Assembly (NCBI GenBank): GCA_002714485.1
Contig: PAXM01000026.1
Location: 34,651 to 41,200, forward strand
Reading direction: 5' to 3'
DNA: 6,550 bases
Source of the DNA: Acidimicrobiaceae bacterium
GTDB taxonomy: Bacteria; Actinomycetota; Acidimicrobiia; Acidimicrobiales; MedAcidi-G1
Both the position numbers and the translations under genes were made by a program. The notes beneath the pieces were generated by a model. That model saw only the letters and a list, made by a program, of their open reading frames with translations. It had not been told where the DNA came from and did not search any database. Numbering within the stretch: position 1 is the first letter of the stretch; the number at the start of each line of letters is the position of its first letter. Positions 1-6,230 of the stretch are shown in pieces.

Positions 1-2120
1 TGAAAGAGATCGGCGAATCGCCGGACTCGGTCCGGGCCACGCTGCGGGGTCGACTGGTCCAGGCTGGCCCTGGCCCTGGCCCTGGCCCTGGCCCTGGCCC
101 TGGCGATGACGCTGGGCCCACTGGCTGGCAGGTACGCCTTGGCGACGACGCGCTGGGTGTCGACGTACGGGCTGCGCTGGCTGATGGCACGATTCGTCGA
201 ATCCTGGTCATCGGTCAGGGCACTGCCGCGGTGGCCGGAGGTGCGGTATCCCGGGCGCTCGAGGCCGAACTGGCTGGGATGGCACCCAGTCGATCTATCG
301 ACGTGGAGGACTGCCCGGCCACCGAGCTATCGGGCTTTGGTCTGGCTTCCGACATGTCCGACACCCTGGTAGTGGCAATCAGCCAGTCGGGGACGACGAC
401 CGATACCAACCGCACCGTGGACCTCGTGAGGGCTCGGGGTGCTCTGGTGGTGGCCATCGTGAACCGTCGTAATAGCGACCTGGTTGACCGTGCCGATGGG
501 GTGTTGTACACGTCCGATGGCCGGGACGTGGAGATGAGCGTGGCCTCCACCAAGGCTTTTTACGCCCAGGCGGTAGCCGGGAACCTGCTGGCTGTCGCCG
601 TGGCTGATGCTGCGGGAGCTCCTGGTTCCCCCGACCGGCCCGAGTTGCTGGCTGGCCTCCGGGACCTGCCTGAGGCCATGGTTGAGGTGCTGGCCCTGCG
701 GGACCACGTGGCGGCTATCGCCGCCCGTCATGCTCCGAGCCGGCGTTACTGGGCCGTGGTGGGCAGCGGGCCTAATCTGGTAGCTGCACGTGAGATCCGG
801 ATCAAGCTTTCGGAGCTCTGCTACAAGTCGATCGCCGCTGACGCCACCGAGGACAAGAAGCACATCGACCTCTCGTCCGAGCCCCTGATCTTGGTGTGCG
901 CCACCGGCCTAGTCGGCTCTACAGCCGACGACGTGGCCAAGGAGGTGGCCATCTACCGGGCGCACAAGGCGGTACCCGTGGTGGTTGCAGATGCTGGTTC
1001 GTCCCGGTTCGCCGGGGCGCACGACGTGGTGGTTGTGCCTACGGTGCATCCCCGCCTGGCCTTCTTGCTGTCCACCGTGGTCGGACACCTGTTTGGCTAC
1101 GAAGCGGCCCGGGCCATCGACGCACAAGCCGGGCCGTTGCGGTCAGCGCATGCCGCCATCGAGGCCGAGGCCGAGCGGCGCCTGGCTGCTGAAGCAGCGA
1201 GTGAGTTGGCTTGCGAAGCCCTAGGTGCCCTATCGGTGTCCGATGCATTCGCCGCTGATTTGGTCGGCGAGCTGGCCAAATCAGCGACCGCCTTCACCGA
1301 CGAGTTGCGTACCGGTCGACTCAACGGCCACCTGGAGGCCTCTACCGCAGTGCGCCTGTCAACGTTGTTCCGCTTCGCCCTTGGTGTCGTTCCCCTGGAG
1401 TCGTACCAACTGGAGTTTGGCCGGGTAGGCACGCCTGCCCTCGTTCTGGATGACCTGGCTGCCGCCCTGACCGTGGCCATCGAGGAGTTGACCCGGCCAA
1501 TCGACGCCATCAAGCACCAGGCCAAGACGGTCACAGTGGGGATCTCGCGGACCGATGAGACACTGCTGGACGCCCGACTGGCTCGTGAGGTGATCAAGGC
1601 CGGAGCGCCCCGTGATTCCCTCAGTTATCGGACGTTGCGGGCTCTGGTGGCATTAGACCCGGCGGTAGCCGACGTGGCCGGCTATACCCGCTACCGGATA
1701 GACGGCCTGGACGGAGCGTCACCTACCGCGGCGATCGTGGACCGGGGTGGGGTTTCTACCGGGATTCGGTCCCGGACCGACGGGGACCCGGTCCTGCGCG
1801 GTACCAAGCACCGGGTAGCCGTAGACCGTGATGTGCTGGTCACCCGAGGTGCCCGGGACGACCGGATCATCGTGTTGGTGCCCGAGGTGAAGGATCGCGA
1901 GACGGTGGGCATCACCCTGTTGCACGTGGCATTGTGCGAGCGACTCGCTCCAGACGTCCTGAGAGGCGTCCTTCAGGGCTATGGCAACCGGTACGCCGCG
2001 GTGCGTGACGCCGTGTGCGAGACCGAGCCCGACTTGCGTGACGATCTGCTGGCCGAAGTACCGGTGGTCAATCTGCTGACTGATCCGGTTCCGGACATTG
2101 CCGACCGGCTTCGGACCTGA
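1..2120 (+). CDS. glmS: Glutamine--fructose-6-phosphate aminotransferase (GlmS), expanded form, 5'-truncated
   Basis: GlmS converts fructose-6-phosphate and glutamine to glucosamine-6-phosphate in the cytoplasm, the entry step to UDP-GlcNAc. The gene enters from the left; the frame is open from base 3, giving 705 visible residues (numbered from that codon). The N-terminal glutaminase domain is outside. Residues 1-17 match the family's KEI...P..VR.TLRGR segment that ends it. A Gly-Pro linker follows (22-34). SIS domain 1 (about 64-205) has GQGTA, SQSGTTTDT (127-135) and STKAF (182-186). SIS domain 2 (about 246-372) has KLSE (K268, E271) and H287, matching the E. coli catalytic K485, E488 and H504 in spacing. 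The C-tail motif AKSVTVE of E. coli appears as AKTVTVG (507-513, lysine 508) but lies about 130 residues later than expected, and about 190 more residues follow. Full length would be near 930 residues against about 609 in E. coli. The GTG at 231 is an internal codon within SIS1, not a start. It leads the operon as seen here. Confidence 0.88.
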   Translation, partial: KEIGESPDSVRATLRGRLVQAGPGPGPGPGPGPGDDAGPTGWQVRLGDDALGVDVRAALADGTIRRILVIGQGTAAVAGGAVSRALEAELAGMAPSRSIDVEDCPATELSGFGLASDMSDTLVVAISQSGTTTDTNRTVDLVRARGALVVAIVNRRNSDLVDRADGVLYTSDGRDVEMSVASTKAFYAQAVAGNLLAVAVADAAGAPGSPDRPELLAGLRDLPEAMVEVLALRDHVAAIAARHAPSRRYWAVVGSGPNLVAAREIRIKLSELCYKSIAADATEDKKHIDLSSEPLILVCATGLVGSTADDVAKEVAIYRAHKAVPVVVADAGSSRFAGAHDVVVVPTVHPRLAFLLSTVVGHLFGYEAARAIDAQAGPLRSAHAAIEAEAERRLAAEAASELACEALGALSVSDAFAADLVGELAKSATAFTDELRTGRLNGHLEASTAVRLSTLFRFALGVVPLESYQLEFGRVGTPALVLDDLAAALTVAIEELTRPIDAIKHQAKTVTVGISRTDETLLDARLAREVIKAGAPRDSLSYRTLRALVALDPAVADVAGYTRYRIDGLDGASPTAAIVDRGGVSTGIRSRTDGDPVLRGTKHRVAVDRDVLVTRGARDDRIIVLVPEVKDRETVGITLLHVALCERLAPDVLRGVLQGYGNRYAAVRDAVCETEPDLRDDLLAEVPVVNLLTDPVPDIADRLRT
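64..104 (+). repeat. Hexanucleotide tandem repeat (CTGGCC, about 6.8 copies) in the GlmS linker
   Basis: Forty-one bases have a perfect period of six with no mismatch. Read in the glmS frame, 66-104 encodes six Gly-Pro pairs plus a final Gly. Because the unit is two codons long, gain or loss of copies keeps the frame and only changes linker length. It lies between the end of the glutaminase part and the first SIS domain, where length change should be tolerated. Perfect identity of all copies, with the same codons GGC and CCT throughout, suggests recent slippage rather than selection on amino acids alone. Confidence 0.95.
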
Positions 2121-2125
2121 GCCGG

Positions 2126-2135
2126 TGGTCGACCA
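2126..2135. other. Perfect 10-bp palindrome TGGTCGACCA between glmS and acpS
   Basis: The 18-base gap between the glmS stop and the acpS start holds a perfect dyad centred between 2130 and 2131, with two further matching pairs outside it broken by mismatches. There is no loop, so it is not a hairpin terminator, and no T-run follows. It could be an operator half-pair or simply chance in GC-rich DNA. Function is unsupported. Confidence 0.25.
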
Positions 2136-2138
2136 ACC

Positions 2139-2504
2139 GTGATCGGCATCGGAATCGACCTGGTCGACGTAGAAAGGTTCCGTCGGTCGTTGGAGCGCAC
2201 GCCGTCGCTGCGGGACCGCCTGTTTCGGCCCGACGAGCGTGCTTACGCCGATTCCCACGCGGATCCGGCGGCCCGGTACGCCGTGCGATTTGCAGCCAAG
2301 GAGGCGGCGCTCAAGGCTCTTGGCCTGGGTCTCGGTGGCATGGCCATGCACGACATCGAGGTGGTGCGAGACGGACTGGGTCCACCATCTCTCGTGCTGC
2401 ACGACGAGGCCGTCGAGGTGGCCCGGGTGGCCGGCGTGACTCGCTGGCTGGTCACCCTGAGCCACACCGACCATGTCGCCCAGGCGACCGTCGTCGCCCT
2501 CTGA
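2139..2504 (+). CDS. acpS: Holo-[acyl-carrier-protein] synthase (AcpS)
   Basis: AcpS transfers the 4'-phosphopantetheine arm of coenzyme A to a serine of apo-acyl carrier protein, switching on fatty acid synthesis. The 121-residue length is normal for the family. The N-terminus reads IGIGIDLVDVERF, with D7 as the expected Mg2+ ligand, and RFAAKEAALKALG (50-62) carries E55, the second metal ligand. The C-terminal SHTDHVAQATVV strand matches the family's SLSH...A.A pattern. The start is GTG, fixed because the conserved IGIGIDLV begins at the second codon. Only a weak GGTGG (2124-2128) precedes it. It follows glmS by 18 bases and is followed closely by nnr, so all three are probably co-transcribed. 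Confidence 0.96.
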   Translation: MIGIGIDLVDVERFRRSLERTPSLRDRLFRPDERAYADSHADPAARYAVRFAAKEAALKALGLGLGGMAMHDIEVVRDGLGPPSLVLHDEAVEVARVAGVTRWLVTLSHTDHVAQATVVAL

Positions 2505-2508
2505 GGAG
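2503..2508 (+). promoter_or_regulatory. Ribosome binding site GAGGAG for nnr
   Basis: GAGGAG overlaps the acpS stop codon and sits nine bases before the GTG at 2518. This favours GTG 2518 over the upstream in-frame ATG at 2473, which lies inside acpS, lacks such a site, and would add a low-complexity Ser/Pro/Arg leader not expected in this family. Confidence 0.7.
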
Positions 2509-2517
2509 TCATCCGGC

Positions 2518-3933
2518 GTGATCCCGGTTTGCACTCCCGACGAGATGGCCGCTGTGGACGCTGCGTCACCCGAGCCGTTGGATGTCTTAGTCGATCGGGC
2601 GGGGGCGGCGGTGGCTCGTGCTGTGTTGGACGAGTTGGGTGGTGGCTACGGCCGTCGGGTGGCCGTCCTGGTTGGGAAGGGCTCCAACGGGGCCGATGGC
2701 CGGGTGGCCGCCGAACGCCTGGGGCGTCGTGGGGTCCGCACCTCGGTGGTGGATGCGTCGTCGGTGCCGAAACGACTGCCGCCTAGAGGAGGACACGCCG
2801 TGGACCTGGTGGTGGACGCCGCGTACGGAACCGGCCTGGGTCGCCCCTTTGAGGCACCGTCTGTGAACGCTCCGGTGCTGGCCGTAGACCTTCCTTCGGG
2901 TCTCGACGGCCTGACTGGCGAGGTGATGGGCCGACCGCTGGCCGCCAAACGGACCGTGACCTTTGCCGCGATCAAGCCCGGCTTGTTGTTTGGTGGCGGC
3001 CCGGAGTTAGCCGGACGGGTCGAGGTGGTGGACTTGGGCTTGGACATGTCGGGGGCCGCTGCCCACCTGCTAGAAGACACCGATATCGCTGTCCTGTTAC
3101 CCAATCGGCCGACTGACGCCCACAAGTGGCAGAGTGCCTGCTGGGTGGTGGCCGGGTCGCCTGGGATGGAGGGGGCAGCCGGTCTGGCGGCCAGCGCGGC
3201 CCTGCGGGCCGGATCGGGCTATGTCCGGTTGTCGGTGCCCGGCGGACTGCTTGGGTCCGACGAGCCGGTCGTCGCCGATGAGGTGGTGCACTTGCCGATC
3301 GGGCTGGAGTTGTTGCTAGAGGAAGAGGAACAAGAGCGGTTTGCCTCGATGGTCGTGGGACCCGGAATCGGAACCGCCGACGAAGTGGCCGACGGTGTAC
3401 GACAATTGGTGGCCTCGCCGGGTCCACCCACGGTCGTGGACGGTGACGGCTTGACCGCCCTGGCTGACTGCCGGGTGGACGAGAGCGCTCGACCGCTTGT
3501 GCTGACACCACACGATGGTGAGTACCTTCGCCTGACCGGGCGTCCACCGGGTCCCGACCGGATGGCCGCTGCACGGTCTCTGGCCGCCGACACCGGAGCC
3601 GTAACTCTACTGAAGGGTCCGACAACGGTAGTTGCCGCTCCCGACGGCCGGGTACTGCTGACCGCAGCGGGTGACGCCCGCCTGGCGACCGCGGGAACTG
3701 GTGACGTCTTGTCGGGGATCATCGGGGCCTTCCTTGCCCGGGGAGTCAGTCCGTTGGAGGCCGCGGCGACTGCCGCTCACGTGCACGGTCGTCTGGCCAC
3801 CGCACCGGACCTCAAGGAACTTCCGTCGACCGGGGTGGTAGCGGGTGACCTGTCGGCGAGGCTGGTGAGCGTGCTGGCCGGCCTTTCCGTCGATGGCATA
3901 GATCTGGCTGACCAGACGAAGGGCGTCTGCTGA
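2518..3933 (+). CDS. nnr: Bifunctional NAD(P)H-hydrate repair enzyme (epimerase + ADP/ATP-dependent dehydratase)
   Basis: This fused enzyme repairs hydrated NADH and NADPH: the N-terminal YjeF_N domain epimerises R- and S-NAD(P)HX, and the C-terminal carbohydrate-kinase-like domain dehydrates S-NAD(P)HX using a nucleotide. From GTG 2518 it has 471 residues. The epimerase half starts PVCTPDEMAAVD and carries GKGSNGADG (53-61, a variant of the common GNNGGDG), DAAYGTGLGRP and AVDLPSGLDG with the conserved Asp. The dehydratase half begins near 195 with LPNRPTDAHKW and shows VVAGSPGMEGAAGLAA, VGPGIG (280-285), VDGDGLTAL, LTPHDGE (329-335) and ATAGTGDVL (390-398) with the expected catalytic Asp 396. 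A Glu-rich stretch near 266-273 is an unremarkable surface insertion. The first 13 bases after acpS hold its ribosome binding site. The stop overlaps the alr start as TGATG, indicating translational coupling. An ATG at 2473 is the alternative start and is less likely. Confidence 0.95.
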   Translation: MIPVCTPDEMAAVDAASPEPLDVLVDRAGAAVARAVLDELGGGYGRRVAVLVGKGSNGADGRVAAERLGRRGVRTSVVDASSVPKRLPPRGGHAVDLVVDAAYGTGLGRPFEAPSVNAPVLAVDLPSGLDGLTGEVMGRPLAAKRTVTFAAIKPGLLFGGGPELAGRVEVVDLGLDMSGAAAHLLEDTDIAVLLPNRPTDAHKWQSACWVVAGSPGMEGAAGLAASAALRAGSGYVRLSVPGGLLGSDEPVVADEVVHLPIGLELLLEEEEQERFASMVVGPGIGTADEVADGVRQLVASPGPPTVVDGDGLTALADCRVDESARPLVLTPHDGEYLRLTGRPPGPDRMAAARSLAADTGAVTLLKGPTTVVAAPDGRVLLTAAGDARLATAGTGDVLSGIIGAFLARGVSPLEAAATAAHVHGRLATAPDLKELPSTGVVAGDLSARLVSVLAGLSVDGIDLADQTKGVC

Positions 3934-5072
3934 TGCGTCCAACATGGGTGTCAGTCGATCTGGATGCCGTGGCCCACAACGTGGCCGCTTTCGACGCACT
4001 GGTCGGGGACGCCGCTGTCTGTGCTGTCGTCAAGGCTGACGGCTACGGACATGGTGCGCCGGCGGTAGCCGCGGCAGCAATCCGGGCTGGTGCCACCTGG
4101 CTGGCCGTGGCTCTAGTGGAGGAGGCCACGGAACTACGGCTTGCAGGTGTGTCTGCGCCGATTCTCGTGCTATCCGAGCCCCGCCCCGATGAGATGGCCG
4201 AGGTGGTGGCCCTAGGTGGCGTGCGTCCCACGCTCTACACCCCGGCTGGCATCGAGGCTTGCGCCGAGGCAGCTCGTGCTGGGGCAGCTGGCGAATCGGG
4301 CATCTACGAGGAAATAGGCCCCCTGGCTGTCCACCTGAAGGTCGACACGGGGATGCACCGGGTGGGGGTCCGACCTGAGGTCGCAGTAGCCACCGCGCAG
4401 CTCATCATCGACGCCGGCCTGAACCTTGAGGGCGTTTTTTCGCACCTCTCGACGGCCGACGTGCCCCAAGACCCGTTTACCGGGGTGCAAGTTGACCGTT
4501 TCGATACCATTCTGGCCGACCTGGCCGCCGTGGGCATCCAGCCGTCGGTCGTCCATCTAGCCAACACGGCCGCCACCCTTACTAGGCCTGACACCCACCG
4601 TTCGCTGGTGCGCGTCGGCATCGGCGTATACGGCGTGGCCCCCGGGCCCGACGTGGCTGACTCCTGTCGGGCCCTTGGGCTGCGCCAGGCAATGTCCATT
4701 CGGAGCCAGGTCACCCACCTGCAAGTTGTGCCAGCCGGCGAGGGTGTCGGCTACGGCCACCGCTGGGTCGGGGACCGTGATACCCGCCTAGCTACTGTTC
4801 CAATGGGCTACGCCGACGGCCTGGCTCGGGCGTGGGGGTTGGGCGGAGAGGCCCTCATAGGTGGCCGTCGTCGACCGCTGCGCGGAGTGGTGTCGATGGA
4901 CGCGCTGATGGTTGAGGTGGACGCGTCGGTGACCTTGGGCGACGAGGTGGTGCTCTTGGGCCGTCAGGGTGATGAGGAGATCGGTGCCGATCAGGTGGCC
5001 GACATTATTGGCATCATCCCGTGGGAGGTCCTCTGCTCGCTCAGCCACCGTCCGCCGCGGCGCTACCCGTAG
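3933..5072 (+). CDS. alr: Alanine racemase
   Basis: Alr is a cytoplasmic PLP enzyme that interconverts L- and D-alanine, supplying D-Ala for peptidoglycan. The 379-residue length is typical. The N-terminal barrel carries the PLP lysine in AVVKADGYGHG (K34, with Y38). HLKVDTGMHRVGV (134-146) holds K136 and R143, positions matching the family's active-site Lys and Arg. RVGIGVYG (227-234) holds the arginine that contacts the pyridine nitrogen. In the C-terminal beta domain EGVGYGHRW (270-278) supplies the second catalytic tyrosine Y274, followed by PMGYADGL (290-297) and VSMDALMVEV (320-329). The end SHRPPRRYP is the usual family ending. The ATG start overlaps the nnr stop by one base (TGATG), with a GAAGGG ribosome site at 3918-3923 nine bases upstream. 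All key residues seem intact, so I expect an active enzyme. Confidence 0.97.
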   Translation: MRPTWVSVDLDAVAHNVAAFDALVGDAAVCAVVKADGYGHGAPAVAAAAIRAGATWLAVALVEEATELRLAGVSAPILVLSEPRPDEMAEVVALGGVRPTLYTPAGIEACAEAARAGAAGESGIYEEIGPLAVHLKVDTGMHRVGVRPEVAVATAQLIIDAGLNLEGVFSHLSTADVPQDPFTGVQVDRFDTILADLAAVGIQPSVVHLANTAATLTRPDTHRSLVRVGIGVYGVAPGPDVADSCRALGLRQAMSIRSQVTHLQVVPAGEGVGYGHRWVGDRDTRLATVPMGYADGLARAWGLGGEALIGGRRRPLRGVVSMDALMVEVDASVTLGDEVVLLGRQGDEEIGADQVADIIGIIPWEVLCSLSHRPPRRYP

Positions 5073-5074
5073 GA
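5071..5074 (+). promoter_or_regulatory. Short ribosome binding site AGGA for the glycosyltransferase gene
   Basis: AGGA overlaps the alr stop codon TAG and lies five bases before GTG 5080. It is short, but it fits a start whose next residues (ARVLLVEPFHGGSH) are exactly where the protein family begins. The in-frame ATG at 4969 would instead translate 37 residues of Arg/Ser-rich sequence inside alr. Confidence 0.5.
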
Positions 5075-5079
5075 CACCG

Positions 5080-6219
5080 GTGGCCCGGGTCCTGCTCGTC
5101 GAGCCCTTCCATGGCGGATCCCACGGTGCGTGGGCCGACGGTCTAACCCGTCACAGTCGCCACGAGGTGATCACCGTGTCGCATCCGGCGGTCGCATGGC
5201 GCTGGCGGATGCGTGGTGGCGCCCTGACCCTGGCCGACGAGGCCCGGGACGCGGTGGCCCGGTACGGCCCACCGGACGTAGTGCTGGTATCGGGCATGGT
5301 GGACCTGGCCGGCTGGTTGGGACTGACACGACGGTTTCTGGGCGACCCGCCGGTCGTGCTGTACCTGCACGAGAACCAACTGCTGTACCCGGTGAGCCCC
5401 AATCAACGGGGCGCTACCACCGATGAGTTCCCGTTGGTGAATTGGATGGGCATGGCAGCCGCCGACGAGGTGTGGTGCAATTCGAACTTCCACCGCGACG
5501 GGTTGCTGGACGCCCTACCTGCCTTGTTGGACCGGGCGCCCGACCGGTCCCACATCAGCCACCTACCGGAGGTGGCCAACCGGTGCCATGTGGTACCCGT
5601 CGGTGTTGACCTGGTAGACGTTCCCGTTCGGCCGATCGATCCAGGTGTGCGTGACTCCGGAGGACCCTTGGTGCTATGGAACCAGCGTTGGGACCACGAC
5701 AAGAATCCGAGGGTGGTGCTGGACGCCCTGACCCGGCTGGTCGATGACGGCGTGGCCTTCCGGGCGGCCATCGTGGGCGAGAACGATCGGGTCGATCCAA
5801 GGGAGTTCACCGAGGCCCGTGATCGGTTGGGTGACCGGGTGGTGGCCTGGGGTTTCCAGGAGCGGGCCGACTACGTCGACTTGTTAGGCCGGGCCGAGGT
5901 GGTGGTGAGCGCAGCGGCCCACGAGTTCTTCGGAATCGCCGTGGTAGAGGCCATGGCCGCCGGCTGCGTACCGGTGCTGCCCACCCGCCAGAGCTACCCG
6001 GAACTGGTCGGGGAGTGGGCCGACGTCGCCCTCTACCCGGACGGCGAATTTCGAACTCGTCTCCGCGACGTACTCACCGACCTGAACGGCTGGCGTGCAC
6101 GTGTAGCCGGCCTGGACGAGGCCATCCGGCGCTTCGACTGGCGCACTGTGGTCGTCGAGTACGACAACCGGTTCGACGGCCTCGTCCCAGCCGGGGCTCC
6201 GTCGGGGAACCGGGACTAG
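5080..6219 (+). CDS. GT4-like glycosyltransferase with N-terminal DUF3524 (tRNA-queuosine alpha-mannosyltransferase family)
   Basis: From GTG 5080 the protein has 379 residues. The N-terminus, VLLVEPFHGGSHGAWADGL, followed by WRWRMRGGALTLAD, is the signature of DUF3524, the N-terminal domain of animal GTDC1/QTMAN, which adds mannose to queuosine in tRNA-Asp. Other family marks are YLHENQLLYP (95-104), CNSNFHRDGLLDALP (133-147) and LWNQRWDHDKNP (199-210), the last opening the second Rossmann-like lobe. HEFFGIAVVEAMAAGC (281-296) contains the GT4 E-x7-E pair E282 and E290 that binds the sugar nucleotide, followed by SYPEL. No signal peptide or membrane segment is visible, so it should be cytosolic. 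It sits 7 bases after alr. Family membership is clear; the bacterial substrate is not, and queuosine mannosylation is inferred from the animal enzyme. Another cytosolic glycosyl transfer, or a different tRNA target, remains possible. Confidence 0.85.
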   Translation: MARVLLVEPFHGGSHGAWADGLTRHSRHEVITVSHPAVAWRWRMRGGALTLADEARDAVARYGPPDVVLVSGMVDLAGWLGLTRRFLGDPPVVLYLHENQLLYPVSPNQRGATTDEFPLVNWMGMAAADEVWCNSNFHRDGLLDALPALLDRAPDRSHISHLPEVANRCHVVPVGVDLVDVPVRPIDPGVRDSGGPLVLWNQRWDHDKNPRVVLDALTRLVDDGVAFRAAIVGENDRVDPREFTEARDRLGDRVVAWGFQERADYVDLLGRAEVVVSAAAHEFFGIAVVEAMAAGCVPVLPTRQSYPELVGEWADVALYPDGEFRTRLRDVLTDLNGWRARVAGLDEAIRRFDWRTVVVEYDNRFDGLVPAGAPSGNRD

Positions 6220-6230
6220 CGTCGACCGTC

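Noticed and set aside
231..233. GTG 231 as the start of a shorter SIS-domain protein
   Set aside because: The frame is open upstream to the window edge and encodes the conserved glutaminase-end segment and the first strand of SIS1, which a start here would cut off.
106..372. Open frame starting with ATG at 106, in a different frame from glmS
   Set aside because: The overlapping glmS frame is continuous from base 3 and encodes clear SIS1 motifs; this alternative translation is Trp/Arg/Pro-rich and resembles nothing.
2473..2517. ATG 2473 as the start of nnr
   Set aside because: It would overlap acpS by 32 bases and add a Ser/Pro/Arg leader; GTG 2518 has GAGGAG at nine bases and the family-like N-terminus.
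1719..2534. Long minus-strand open frame (271 codons) opposite the end of glmS and acpS
   Set aside because: It lies wholly opposite two confidently identified genes, its translation is His/Gln/Arg-rich with no recognisable motif, and long antisense open frames are expected in GC-rich coding DNA.
4434..4439. T-run GTTTTTT within alr as a possible terminator
   Set aside because: No GC-rich hairpin directly precedes it and it lies in the middle of an intact coding sequence.
4969..5079. ATG 4969 as the start of the glycosyltransferase
   Set aside because: The added 37 residues lie inside alr, are Arg/Ser-rich and unlike the family N-terminus; GTG 5080 with AGGA upstream fits the conserved start.
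1653..5886. Scattered TTA leucine codons (1653, 2587, 3007, 3097, 5884) as a bldA-like control signal
   Set aside because: They are spread over several housekeeping genes with no clustering near starts; this only suggests that the organism is not Streptomyces-like in avoiding TTA.
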